Shown here piece by piece: positions 35,745-47,385 of a DNA stretch of 64,000 bases. The stretch is from Cornus controversa (Eukaryota; Streptophyta; Magnoliopsida; Cornales; Cornaceae), in assembly GCA_026545225.1 (NCBI GenBank), contig CM048845.1, forward strand, positions 83,045,033 through 83,109,032. The letters are read 5' to 3'. The notes below the pieces were generated by a model. That model was not told where the DNA came from. It saw only the letters and a program-made list of their open reading frames with translations, and searched no databases. Each line of letters starts with the position of its first letter. Within the stretch, counting starts at the first letter, position 1. A program made the translations under genes and the position numbers.

Positions 35745-36634
35745 AGTACAATAACTTATTGCTTGATCATTCTCTACTTACATGTACAAGAAAGTACTAA
35801 ATTCAAACATAAAATATATATATACTGACGTATTGTTTGTGCCTATGACACTATAAAAACAATTATTGGAGTGAATTATTTTAGCATATTTTTGGTGCCT
35901 ATGACACTATAAAAAAAATTGTTAGGAGTGAATTATTTTAGCATATTACCTGTGTCTATGGCCCTATAAAGAAAATTCCTAAACTAATCATTTTATGGGT
36001 GTGAGGGTAGGGTAGGTGAATGCATATATGAATTTAGGTGTGATTGTAGTGGGTGAATCGTGACCGTTAGATTTATGATAGAGAGAATTATTTTAAACTG
36101 TAAATAGACATAAATATTTTGAATTGTAAGATTGATTTTTTAAGTATTTTTGACCGTTAGATTGTAATATTTTTTAGGGAGATTCGAACACAATATTTAA
36201 ATGTAATATAGATATATTATATTTTTTTTTACCGGAGGTTTCTACTATCTTATCTTTCAACCTTTTTTTATTAGAGTTTTCACACTATTTTAGCTTGGTT
36301 TAAACTGTATTCTTGTATTTACCTCTCTAAAACTACTAGATACCAACAAACACCCACCCACCCACCCACACGCTTTAAATTGCACTTGTAGCCTTTAAGG
36401 CGTGTATTAAAATGGTGTATTTATGTATAAAAATTGGTGTACATATGTAATAAAAGTGGTACTTGAGTTCAACAAGGTACAATTTGGTCATCATCATATA
36501 GATAGACAAAAAAATTCAACAGAGAATTTTTATATAAATGTAATTATCTTTACTAATTTAACATATTTTTTTAGTGTACTTCATTTTCATACAAGTGTAA
36601 AATAGGTAACTAGACTTCATATATGAATTTTAAC
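35745..36634 (+). repeat. Tandem unit B, copy 3, third piece
   Basis: Matches copy 1 from about 8870 to 10500, without the MULE-like element, from 'attgcttgatcattctct' to 'ttcatatatgaattttaac', where a gypsy LTR begins. Confidence 0.8.
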
Positions 36635-37690
36635 TGATAGAGCATTTGACTCCAATTGTGAAATGTGCAACGTGGATGTTGAGTTCAAGGTTATGTGAAT
36701 AAGAAGTCTACTTTGATCTAGACTTCTCTATCTCCAGATGAGTTTAAAAAACTGAAGATCTAGTCTCCTAGTAAGACACTATCTCATTTGACTGTTATAA
36801 ATATAGATGGTCTATATACCAGGTATGCAATTAATACCCTATAAAGTGCCTTTATAGCTGACGCTGGACAGAATAGTGATTATTCTGTAGGCTAAGGGTA
36901 ACAGAAAATAAACAGAAAGAAAGCACGAAAATTGCCCAAAAACTCAGAGAAAAGTCTCTGGTATTCAATATTATTATTCAAAATCAAAAGTACCTTCGAA
37001 TCAACCCACAAGCCGGGTTATATAGCTGAACTTCGTCAACATTACCAAAAATAGCAAAAATCTAATATTCTTGCCAAAATAAAATACGAAATAAAAGAAG
37101 AAGGTTGCCAGAATTCTGGCCCAAATCAAGCCCAGAATCTCTTCCTAATCAACAAAATAAATATTACCAAAAAAGGAAAGAAATAACTAAAATTAGGGAT
37201 TCGGAGGGGAAAATAGTGGATTTTGGCCTTGAAAACAGATACACCCAACTTTAGCTAGGTGCCCACGACGTGCGCGCTGAACCAAGCTTTCCAAATTGTG
37301 GTCATAAAGGCGATTCTGACACCTGTAGCCAAAGTTATGGTAAAAATACTGAAACGCGTCCAAAAATAGCCTAATTAGTGACAAGGTCACGGTTTCCTGC
37401 CATCTTTACGCTGATCTGCCAACTCAAGATATTTCAGTGCCATCAACCTGTCGTCTGACAGCTCAGCATCATCTGACTCGGATGCTCCTGCATCAATAGC
37501 TTAAGAAAATTCTTTTGATTTCTGACTTAATACGGAGCGTAGTCGGCCGACACCATGTCGGTATCCTTCCGATTACCATTCTCTTGTCCTTTTATAGGTT
37601 GGCGTTTGACCCAGATCGCGTGTTGATTTTTGCATCATTAGTTAGTACCGTGGGAACGATTAATTTCTTGAAGAAATTATGTTCAAATGC
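36635..37690 (+). mobile_element. 5' part of a second gypsy element of the 31093 family (solo LTR nested inside)
   Basis: LTR from TGATAGAGCATTTGAC (36635) to TTTGCATCA (37637), then a primer-site-like 'gtaccgtgggaacga' and a short internal stretch before homology is lost near 37690. A 637-bp solo LTR of another family sits inside it. The partner 3' LTR is probably the inverted one at 43863-44228. Confidence 0.75.
36859..37495 (-). mobile_element. Solo LTR (637 bp) nested in a gypsy LTR
   Basis: TG...CA ends (TGACGCTGG ... GCATCA) with a perfect 5-bp target duplication ATAGC (36854-36858, 37496-37500). The related LTR at 43863-44228 (minus strand) provides the empty site. Read on the minus strand it has a TATA-like 'ctatataacccgg' near 37020. 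The family is not determined. Confidence 0.88.
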
Positions 37691-39368
37691 TATCCGGATT
37701 GCAATTGAAACATCAATATCCGAACACACCCCAAACTGCTACAGTATTATTGGTCGTTTATGATCGTTTTATTTTATACAATATTGAAAGCTACGATCTA
37801 ACACTCCACTGCCAAACTGTATCAGGTTCAATTCCACCGTCTGTCATCTCATGGTCGAAACAGAGGTATGTTTATGTTTGGAATTACATGATTTGATTTC
37901 GGTGGATACATATAAATTGAATTCCGGTGAGATCTTATGAATTCTAAACTCTTGTATATATCACGAACCGCCATTTGTCAAACTGGCGCGGGCGCGCACA
38001 CACATATATATATTGAACTAATTCTTAGATTCTATAGGAATTTGATTACTCTCTTTTCTCTGCATCTTGTACGTATAGCTTGTACTTCTAGCATGAAAGA
38101 CAAGCATGGTCTCACCCAAACTAAACGAGACCTAAAGAATTTTTTTTTGTTAAAGTGAAGATACACTACAGCTCCAGTAAACCGGAGCTTTTTGCAGCAT
38201 AATGGAAGAAATGGATATGTGTTCTTTGGTACCTAAAGTATTAGTCTTTAATCGTCATCACACAATTTATACATGTGCATGAGAACTGAGAAATCTAATA
38301 CCTCTAATGTTATTTCAATGCTATGTGTACATGTGAGTGTGGTATACATAGATTCCAGCAACCATTGGCTTTTTATTTGAAATATACATGCCCATGTCTT
38401 GTATATGTCTTTGAATGCCATGTGTGCTATTGGTCTTTTATTGTTTTGGATCACACCCTATCTTATAATGCACAACACAATTATATAGATGCATATGTTC
38501 AATGCATTTAAAAGTTTTCATGTCACCTTTCAAAGGGAAGACAAAAACCACCCTGTAGGCAGCTAAAGAGACCATATTCAATAGGAGATGAATCAGTTCT
38601 GGTACAAATTCGCCACTTGCCACAGGCCTAAACTAAAAAAAAAAGAGTAGTTGGTTGAACCATGGTCCGACCATTCCAAAGTAATGTGCCGCCCCAATGA
38701 GGGGCTGCCTTTACTATTATGTATCAGCTCAAGTTGGGCAACTGTTCCTAAATCTGATTTCCTTTTTCAAAAAAAATAATATTTTAACTTATATACATCA
38801 AATTGTTCTTACCGACCGAGATTTGTTATCATTGTTGTTATGCTAATTTCAACAATAGCATTGATAACATTTGTTTTGGTTGATCATGACAATTCAGCAA
38901 TATAAAATAGAAATCCTATACTCCATACAAGGTTGTGTATATAAATTTATATCTATAAACGTGTACATGGACTTCAACACTTGTACATTTGCATACTTGC
39001 TTTTACATGACCTTATTTATATAAACTGCTTGCATCACAATCTATTCGCTCACTAATAACTAAGGTTAGATGGAAAAATGAATGTTGGCACAAAAATGAA
39101 ATCTGTGGCGTGCTATTCCCATATTGGGCTTTCCAAAGGGCCTCGAAATTTATGATCGATAAGGAAGCAATGCTTCAGAGACCAATCATTTGGAACTTGT
39201 CTTCAAAATCAGAGAATGTGGTATCCAGAGGCAAAGTAGACAGAAAATAAACTGCCTTTCTTATAACAAATTGGAGGTTATTCGGTCATGTCTCGAACAA
39301 TGGATCTTGGAATAACAGTAGATATAAACTTGATTGGAGTCCCAGAACGATTTTTATTGCAAAGTTGA
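37691..39368. other. Low-information spacer, no recognised element
   Basis: Scattered short open frames on both strands are not supported by any motif. A short inverted repeat 'ctccagtaaaccggag' occurs near 38173. GC content is slightly higher than in the retroelement-poor parts. Confidence 0.3.
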
Positions 39369-39601
39369 AATTTCATAAGCTACAGATGGAGTAGCAAACA
39401 CCCCATACAAGTGAAGAAGGGATCACTGCAGAAGCTAGCAAAGGCTTTGGCAGATAACCACATCTCCAAGGACCAGAAGGTCATCGCTAAACAACTTGTC
39501 GTATGCATTTTATTAGCAAAGCTTGACAGGGGCATCATTGGAGAAAGTTCCAAAAGTGAAATTTGCAGGATTTTTTCAGCAAGACATACAGTCACTAAAA
39601 T
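39369..39601 (+). pseudogene. Unrecognised exon-like stretch cut by a transposon
   Basis: A frame open from 39369 reads through KKGSLQKLAKALADNHI, then KDQKVIAKQLVVCILLAKLD, then IGESSKSEICRIFSARHTV. The composition (Lys/Ala/Leu/Ile, balanced codons) looks like real helical protein, unlike other ORFs here. No in-frame ATG start is present and the frame runs into the element that begins at 39602, so at most this is a truncated exon. I do not recognise the family. Confidence 0.35.
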
Positions 39602-40434
39602 TAGGGTTGCAACTCGGGGGGTTCAACCTGGGCCAACCCGAACCCAGCCCAAAAATTTTAAGGCCTAGGCTATGTATATTGAATCGCTGACCGGGCCTAG
39701 ACTGAAATTTTGGAACCCGAATTTAATTCGGGCTGGGCCAGGCTGCTATGAATTTCAACCCGAGTCCAACCTGTATTGCGAACCTGAGTAACCCGACCTC
39801 AATATGTATATAAAATTTAGCTATCATAAAGAATTGAACCTAGCTCTAATTTTTTAAATGCAGAGATTCTGACGATAATGCCAACAACTTCTTTTATGTA
39901 ATATTTGACCAATAAATATATTTATTTAATTTATCTTGGAAAGCTAATAACTAAAAAAATACTAGTATAAGTTTCTTTTTTTTTTTAATAATACCTTAGT
40001 GCTAATATTTATTAATTTATTTTCAAATGTATAAGATTATTTTATTTTTCAACATGTTATATATTGTATAAATGCTCGTTTACAAAGAGCAATAGTGTAT
40101 GAGATTAATCAACAATAAATCAATTTTAAGACAAGATAAAGTTGAATTGAAGATTAATATAACACTTACAATTCAAATCATTAGTACAACCAAAGATCTA
40201 CACTAGCTTGCATGATTTATACATCAATTAATAAAAATCCCCAACTCAAATGTAAATAATCTACATAACATACTTATACACATTTTATTCCTAACTTTAC
40301 AATAGATATGTATATCTATTTCACAAATCCGGAAGATAACCAAATGGAATTGACTAATGATCACCTTAAAAGTGCGGATTTCGTTTTTGACAATCCGACC
40401 AACTTTCTACCTTTTTAGGATTTTCTTCTTCTTG

Positions 40435-40467
<33 letters not shown>

Positions 40468-41275
40468 AATCTCCCTTCTAATATCCTCTTTCAATTTCTT
40501 ATTCACTCTATGTGAATACACAATGTCTAATTGCCATTGGGATTGGAGTCGACTTTGTCCATAGAAGTAATAAGTAATAACTTATCATATAAGAGTTACA
40601 TTGTCCCAAGATATATAGTATATTATTCTAATTAGTTAGTCATGTGTCTAAAAACTCAATTAGATTAATTGATGGGTTTAAATCATTTAATTTTATGAAA
40701 TTAATTTTTTCTTTAGTATTTCGAGATATATAATATATCATATTAGTTAAAGTAATATAAGTTATACCACTCATTTATTTTTTGTCAATAATACTTCAAT
40801 ATTAATATATATTAGAATGTTAATATTGTATTAATGTCGAGAGATATTAACGAGGATCTAAAAGATATGCTAATTCAATGAGATGTATACTTAATATTTG
40901 TTCTCGATACTCTATTATTTGAGTGAGATTATTATTTTTATTTGATTTTAAGATATAGTGAAAATTGTGTCATTGATTTAGTTAATAATATAATTTATAA
41001 CGTTTTTTTTGTTATATTTAAAGGGAGGAAATATTATTGTAATTTAATTAATGTTTTAAATTTATTTTAATAAATGGTCCAAACTTTCAGTTTTATATAT
41101 TAAATATTATTGTTGCATCTTATATAACCCGAGATTCTGAAAATTAAAAACGGGTTGAGCTCGAGTTCATAGTCGGATTCGAGCTGGGCTAGGATTGACC
41201 CGAAATTTGGACTAGGATTGACCAATTTATACTTAGGGTTGAATCCGAATTGAGCCTCCAACCTGAGTTGCGAGA
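39602..41275. mobile_element. Probable non-autonomous hAT-type element (about 1.67 kb)
   Basis: The left end TAGGGTTGCAACTCGGG and the complement of the right end (TCGCAACTCAGGTTGG) are imperfect inverted repeats. Both subtermini are rich in 'aacccg' and 'cgggtt' words, as in plant hAT MITEs with 'gcaactcgggtt' ends. The middle is A+T-rich, with an (AT)n run at 40438-40465. No clear 8-bp target duplication was found, so the ends are approximate. Confidence 0.55.
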
Positions 41276-42144
41276 TCACGAGCATTAAATTTTTGAATAA
41301 TTTTACCCTTTCACCCCATTATTTTATTGTCAATAATAATAAAATATCTGAATAGATAAAATTACTGTTTTTCCCATTATTCTATTGTGGCATTGAAGAC
41401 TTCTCTCTTATCTTTGCAAACACAACACCAACACAGAAGCAGCATCTCTCGTATTCTACATAAATAAGCTGAAGTTTCGATCTCTTGGTCAGCCATTCGA
41501 GCTCAGAGCCACCACCAATAGCTTCAATTCATATCAGTTCGATTCGAATGATTACACAAATTAGAACAAAAAGTTTTGAAATGCAAAGCTGATTCAACGA
41601 TTTTGAAGAAAGAATTGAAATGGGCAGTGTTTAAAAATGAGATCAACAAAACGGGTTATTCGGTTTAGCTAAACAAATTTCAAAAGAACAAAAGGATTTT
41701 TTAAAATAAAAAAAAAAAAGTAAAAAATGTATTCAATGTCAAAAAGTGAAACAAAGGAGAACCAAAAAATGGGAAGCTAATTCGATTGTTTCGGACAAAT
41801 ATGTTGAATTGGGTGTGTTTAAATTGAGATTTGGAAGAAAAGGCTTTGATTTCTTACTAGAAAACTGTTTCCAATCAACGAGATCATGGCGAAGTAAAAA
41901 TTGGAAAGAAGTCTTTAGCTTCGTTCCCGTTAAAACGCTGTAGAAAGGATGGGGAGAGCGGATAAAGAAATCAAGATTTTGGATTTTTAACGTTGGAATT
42001 GCAAAGGAGAAAGTTGGGGTTAAAGACATTGACGGTGAGGAAATATAGATGCCATGAGAACCAGGGTGATAAAAACAAGAAGAGAGGAGGTGGGGTTGGT
42101 GACATAACCCAATTTATATATATGTTTGTGTAAAACTATTTTTA
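41276..42144. other. Spacer with an overlapping open-frame pair, no recognised gene
   Basis: Open frames exist on both strands over 41739-42029 (96 codons minus, 65 codons plus). No domain or splice context is recognised. Confidence 0.25.
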
Positions 42145-42280
42145 TATATATTGATGTTTTGTGAATTAATCAACATTGGCAAAGATTTTGGCGATTATGT
42201 ATATATATTGATGCTTTGTGAATTAATCTAACATTGGCAAAGATTTTGGCGATTATATATACATTTGTGTATACAAATTT

Positions 42281-42334
<54 letters not shown>

Positions 42335-42365
42335 ATGCTTTGTGAAATAATCAACATTGCAAATA
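42145..42365 (+). repeat. Tandem repeat of about 57 bp, three units
   Basis: 'ttgatg(c/t)tttgtgaa' starts at 42151, 42208 and 42332, followed by 'aatcaacattggcaaag' variants. The last gap is filled by an (AT)n run. Confidence 0.85.
42284..42332. repeat. (AT)n microsatellite
   Basis: About 24 AT dinucleotides inside the 57-bp tandem repeat. Confidence 0.97.
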
Positions 42366-42929
42366 GTTCAACGTAGCATACAGTCCAAGAGGAAACTTCA
42401 GTCTCACGATTTCCACCATGCCATCAACTTGCCGATCAATGCCTTCTTACCTGTATTATGATTTTGAAACTCTATCTTGCCGTGTTAATATTTGTATGCC
42501 CGCTTATTTACATTTGGCTTCTTTGTTTGGTTAATTGTCTTTTTTTTCTTCAGCTTTGGATGTTATTGTGGTTGATTTTTACTAGTTGGCAATGGAGTTG
42601 GTGGTGGCGATGGGTGGGTGGGTAGAGAGAGAAAGAGAGGGAAGGAGGGAGAGAAGGGTATTTTTGTCAGTTAAATTGAATTTTTTTTTTTTGTAATTTG
42701 ATGACACTTTAAGGGTAATGAAGTCTTTTTATTTTAGTTGATGGGCATTTTGGTCATTACAACCAATTTTGCTGATGTCACTGGTCAAATTTTGGACCTA
42801 AGGGGGTATGTGTCATAACGGAACAAACTACAGGGGAGCACAGTGTAACAAAATGCATTAGTTTGATGCGGCATGTAATTAAGCCAAATCTCAGGAGAGG
42901 TCGGTGTAATTTATCCATTTTAAAGTCAA
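42366..42929. other. Spacer, no gene
   Basis: 42780-42920, read on the minus strand, contains 'taaattacaccgacctctcc', a form often seen at ends of short plant transposon derivatives. No second end was found. Confidence 0.3.
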
Positions 42930-43862
42930 GTTAAAATTCAAAATTTTAACCATTTTTTGGTTTTAAAAATATCAATAAAATAAGTTTTCGAGTTTTAAGT
43001 TCAAAACATGCTCAAAAGGGCATAAATCAAATAAATTTGCGCTCTAATTCTACATTATCATTCAACAAATTCATTGGATGAGGATGTAAATTTATTATGA
43101 AAGCACCTTTATCATAGTATTTTTCTTTAAATAATGAAGGATTCTAAAGTCATTTTCATTTCATTTATTTATAACTTAAAAAGTTAGGATTCTAATAAGT
43201 GTCGCACATAAATACAAAATAAATTTTGTACACTTTCCTATAAATTTATCTAGTGTTTCACTCTAAGAAAACTCTACCGTTAGTTTATGAAATCAGAACT
43301 CCAATTAGACAAATTTCGAAAAGCAATTTAAAATTTGGAAAATGACATGAAACCTATCATTTCTTCACCTAAAGCATCACAAGCTCAAAGGCAAAAGTGA
43401 ATCTCTCGTTAAGATATTAATTGGCATGCAACGTTTGAAGTTTAAACTATTGATTTAGGGCACTTTACTCTTTTATAAGGGAGATTGTGAATTTTAATTC
43501 ATTAGAGATATTATAATGATTTTTACCTAACTATATAATTTTTCGTGCTTTATTTTTTTAGTGTAAAAAAAAAATCTTCTTATAACAAAAGTTATGAGCT
43601 CTGCTTTTTGACCATTGGATTGAGAGATTTATTTAAAGATTCATTTAATTTGTCACAAACTTTAAAAACTATCTCAATCTAATGGTTAATAAAAAAAAGT
43701 TAATGACTTTTTTCATAAGATGACTCTTTTAATTACCTTACTCAAAAAGAATTTAAAGGAGTTTGAGAATAAGAGTATATTTCATTATCTTGATTGTATC
43801 ATAATGAATTTGATTAATTGCTAAAATTTATTTTAGTTTAAATATTTTATCCTAGTTAATGA
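42930..43862 (-). repeat. Tandem unit B, copy 3, fourth piece, inverted
   Basis: Read on the minus strand it follows copy 1 from about 10490 ('aggataaaatattt') to about 11400 ('ttttgagcatgttttgaac'). It is the direct continuation of the third piece (35745-36634) but in the opposite orientation. Confidence 0.8.
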
Positions 43863-44228
43863 TGATGCAGAAATTGACACGCGATCCGGTGTCAAACGCC
43901 AACCTGTAAAAGGATAAGAGAAGGGTAATCGGAAGGACACTGGTGTGGTACAAGCCGACTACGTTCCGACTATCAAGTCAGAAATTGAAAGGGCTTTCTT
44001 AAGCTATAAAGACACTTTAGAGGGTATTAATTGCATACTTGGTATATGGACTATCTTTATATTTATAGCAGTCAAATAAGACTGTGTCCTAGTCGGAGAC
44101 TGACTCTTCAGTTTCTCAAACTCATCTGGAGATAGAGAAGTCCTGGCCAAAGTAGACTTCTTATCCACATTACCTTTGACTCAACCTCTATGTTGCACAT
44201 TTCACAATTGTAGTCAAATACTCTATCA
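43863..44228 (-). repeat. Inverted 3' LTR of the 31093-family gypsy element
   Basis: 366 bp. On the minus strand it starts TGATAGAGTATTTGAC and ends TTCTGCATCA. The purine tract 'gaatagggggca' lies immediately outside its start, so this is the 3' LTR. Confidence 0.8.
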
Positions 44229-45900
44229 GATGCCCCCTATTCAGGAGGGTCGTTCGCTAGGCCTTAGGAACACTTTGGCTGGCCCATCAGGTTGTAGAAA
44301 CAAACTCCTGTTTTAAGAAATTTTGCTCACTTTCCATCTTGGCCCACAAATCCGAACCTGAACCTATTAAGCTCCTGGGTTGGCCTTTGGAGACCGGCTC
44401 GGGCCAGGCCTAGTGGCTGGACTTGGCTGGCTTTTAGGAGCCAACTTTGGCAGGCCTACTAAGTTGTCCTCTGGTTCCTAAGAAAAAACCTTTATGGCAT
44501 AATTCTGCAAAAGAACTTACACAATGGACTCACCTTGCTATTGGGTAAAATTTCCTTAGGCGGGCTGTGCCCTATAGGGTCAATTGACCATATTCTCAGA
44601 ATTTATTTATTTCATTTGTTCATTAAAGACTCCCCTTTAGAGGTGTCCCTTTATGGGGTTCTTTGACAATGTTCTCAGGATCAACTCATCGCACCTCTTT
44701 CGTTAAAGGCCCTCTTTAGAGGTGTGCCCCTGTGAGGTAGTTTTAATAATGTTCTCATAATTAATTCATCTCGTCTTTTTCATTAAAGGCCCTCTTTAGA
44801 GGTGTATCCCCTTAGGGCTGTTTGATAATGTTCTTGAAATTAATTCATCTCGCCTTTTTCATTAAAGGCTCTTTATTAGAGGTGTGTCCCCGTAGGGCTG
44901 TTTGACAACGTTCTCAGAATTAATTCATCCCGCCTTTTTTATTAAAGGCCCTCTTTTAGAGGTGTGTCCGTGTGGGGCTGTGCCCCTATATGATTGTTTG
45001 ACAATGTTCTCAAAATTAATTTATCTCACCTTTTTTATTAAAGGCACTCCTTTAGAGGTGTGTCCATGTAGAGCTGTGAACCTGTAAGGCTATTTAACAA
45101 TATTTTTCAGAATTAATTCATCCCGCCTTTTTCATTAAAGGCCCTTTGTTAGAAGTGTGTCCCCGTAGCGCTGTTTGACAATGTTCTTAGAATTAATTCA
45201 TCCCATATTTTTTATTAAAGGCCCTCTGTTAAAGGTGTGTCCCCGTAGGGCTGTTTGATAATGTTCTTAGAATTAATTCATCCCACCTTTTTCATTAAAG
45301 GTCTTCTTTTAGAGGTGTGTCCCTGTGGGGTGGTTTGATAATGTTCTCGAAATTAATTCATCCCACCCTTTTTATTAAAGACCCTCCTTTAGAGGTGTGT
45401 CCCTATGGGGATGTGCCCCTGTAGGGCTATTTGACAATATTTTTGGAATTAATTCATCCCGCATTTTTTTTAATTAAAGGTCCTCTTTTAGAGGTGTGTC
45501 CCCGTAGGGTTGTGCCCTATAGGGCTGTTTGACAATATTCTCGGAATTAATCCATCCCACATTTTTTTATTAAAGACCCTCTGTTAGAGGTGTGTCCCCG
45601 TATGGCTGTTTGACAATGTTCTTGGAATTAATCCATCTCGCCTTTTTTTATTAAAGGCTCTCTTGTGGAGGTGTATGCAGGTTGGTTGCATTTTGTCGAG
45701 ATTAATTAATCCCACCTTTTTAAGAAGGGCCCTCTCGTGGAGGTGTGCATCTTGTCGTAACAAGTAATGTTTCATGAATCTCGAGATTAATTCATCCTGC
45801 CCTTTCAATAAGGGCCCTCCGTGGAAGTGTATGTAAGTTGAGTTTAATAGTGAACTTGCTTCTTTAATAAGAGGAGGTGATGACTCCATCCTTTAATAAG
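44229..45900 (-). repeat. Internal 3' part of the gypsy element, expanded tandem array (about 15 units)
   Basis: After 330 bp of family-specific sequence, the motif 'agaggtgtgtccccgta' recurs about every 78-98 bp (near 44641, 44719, 44800, 44880, 44958, 45055, 45151, 45232, 45315, 45393, 45493, 45590, 45668, 45742, 45833). It is the complement of the 33420-34110 array, with roughly twice as many units. Two length classes exist, with and without an extra 'gggctgtgcccctgta' segment. Confidence 0.88.
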
Positions 45901-46466
45901 GGGAGAAATTTTAATTATGCATTATCGACTTTGAATAATCTCGAGTCAATATGCCCCCATACGGTTTGATTGTGGATGACTCTATAATGCCCCCACCGAA
46001 CAATCAATATATTGTTCACATCCTTGAATTCCAAGTTTGATAACTTTTGGTTCTTTCTACTGAATCGTAGAACTGGACTAGTAACCTTGAACAGAAACCA
46101 GTAGTGATGTGGATCTCCATCAAGTATGATTTATTACAACAACATAGCCCCAGATGTTATCTTTAGTTTGGCGCTAATTTCAGGTCATTCTGAAATTGGC
46201 AAAAAAGATATGCTCATTTTACTGAAGGTTGTTCTTTCTTTTGATATAAGACCCAACTTAGTTCGATATCTAGATCAAAATTTATAGCCAAAATATCAAA
46301 ACATGTTCAAAACTGTCCTGACAACCTAAAAAATGAGACTTTATAGGATAATTGAGAAACTTTTCTGAACTTCATAAATTCAAAAATTTCTCCATGACAT
46401 AGCTCTGTTTCGATATAAAATTCAGGCCAATCCGATATCACACGAGGGAGATATAAATATTTTAGT
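45901..46466. other. Spacer, probably further gypsy-internal DNA
   Basis: 'atgcccccatacgg' and 'atgcccccaccgaacaatc' recur near 45952-46010. Nothing codes recognisably. Confidence 0.3.
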
Positions 46467-47097
46467 TAAGGCTGCAACCGGGCAGGTTGGGCGAGTTAGA
46501 GGTACAACTCGAGCTCAACCCTACATATGAAATATTCAACCCTAACCCTACTTCCAACCCTAATTACTTAACCTTAACCCAACCCATTCTTAAATTTTTG
46601 AACTCGGGTTAAGATTTCGGGTTAGAAAGTCGAGTTAATTCGAGTTATCTATATAACCAATCTCTATGTTAAAAATTTAAATTGATCTTTAATAAGTTTC
46701 ACATTAGATTACTTCTAAACACACAAAAAATTAAGAACTTAATGCAAATTTCTAAAAAATTACAAACAAATTTATTGAAAATTAATTATCCAAAGTGTTA
46801 ACATACAATAAATTAAGATTTAAATAAAGGAAGTTGAAAAGAAAAAAGTTATCATAATTTGAATATTATATGTAATATATTTAAAATAAAAAATATAAAT
46901 AAAAATAATATTACAATTCGGATTCGGGTTGGACTCGGGTTGTTGGCATTTCAACCTAAACTCAATCCTAATTAAGTTCGGGATGAGGTTTTGCAACCTA
47001 AGATCAATCTTAATTATAAAAATAGTTGTTCAAATCCATAAAAAAATGGACTGAATTCAAGTTAGATTAAAATTGCCCAACCCAAATTACACTCCTA
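46467..47097. mobile_element. Probable non-autonomous hAT-type element (about 630 bp)
   Basis: The left end TAAGGCTGCAACCGGGCAGG and the complement of the right end (TAGGAGTGTAATTTGGGTTG) are imperfect inverted repeats of the 'taggggtgcaaytcggg' class. The right end abuts unit B exactly ('tacacaatttgcattcac'). The left flank is not unit B, so no target duplication is visible. Confidence 0.55.
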
Positions 47098-47385
47098 TAC
47101 ACAATTTGCATTCACTAGTGTCTAGTGCATTTGAATACGAATTGGAAAAGGACTTCCGCTTCGATATCCAATTCAACTTCGATTTCAACCATTGGCCCAA
47201 ACAAGTGAAAGATAAACAAGACCAACTTCCATGCATCGGTGAAAAGCCTAATGATGTGAGCAAATAAAAGCCCATCATTTAGCTTACATCATACTATCCA
47301 CATGGCTTGCTATTTTTCTAAATCTTTTTCAATCATAATTCACCCTCATAAACTCCAATAAATATATATTCTGACATAATTGAAA
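47098..47385 (+). repeat. Tandem unit B, copy 3, tail
   Basis: Matches 22205-22580 ('cattcactagtgtctag', 'acaagtgaaagataaacaag', 'actccaataaatatatatt'), back in plus orientation. This closes copy 3. Confidence 0.8.

Noticed and set aside
41739-42029. 96-codon minus-strand ORF as a gene
   Set aside because: An overlapping plus-strand frame of similar length, no domain, and no start or splice context.
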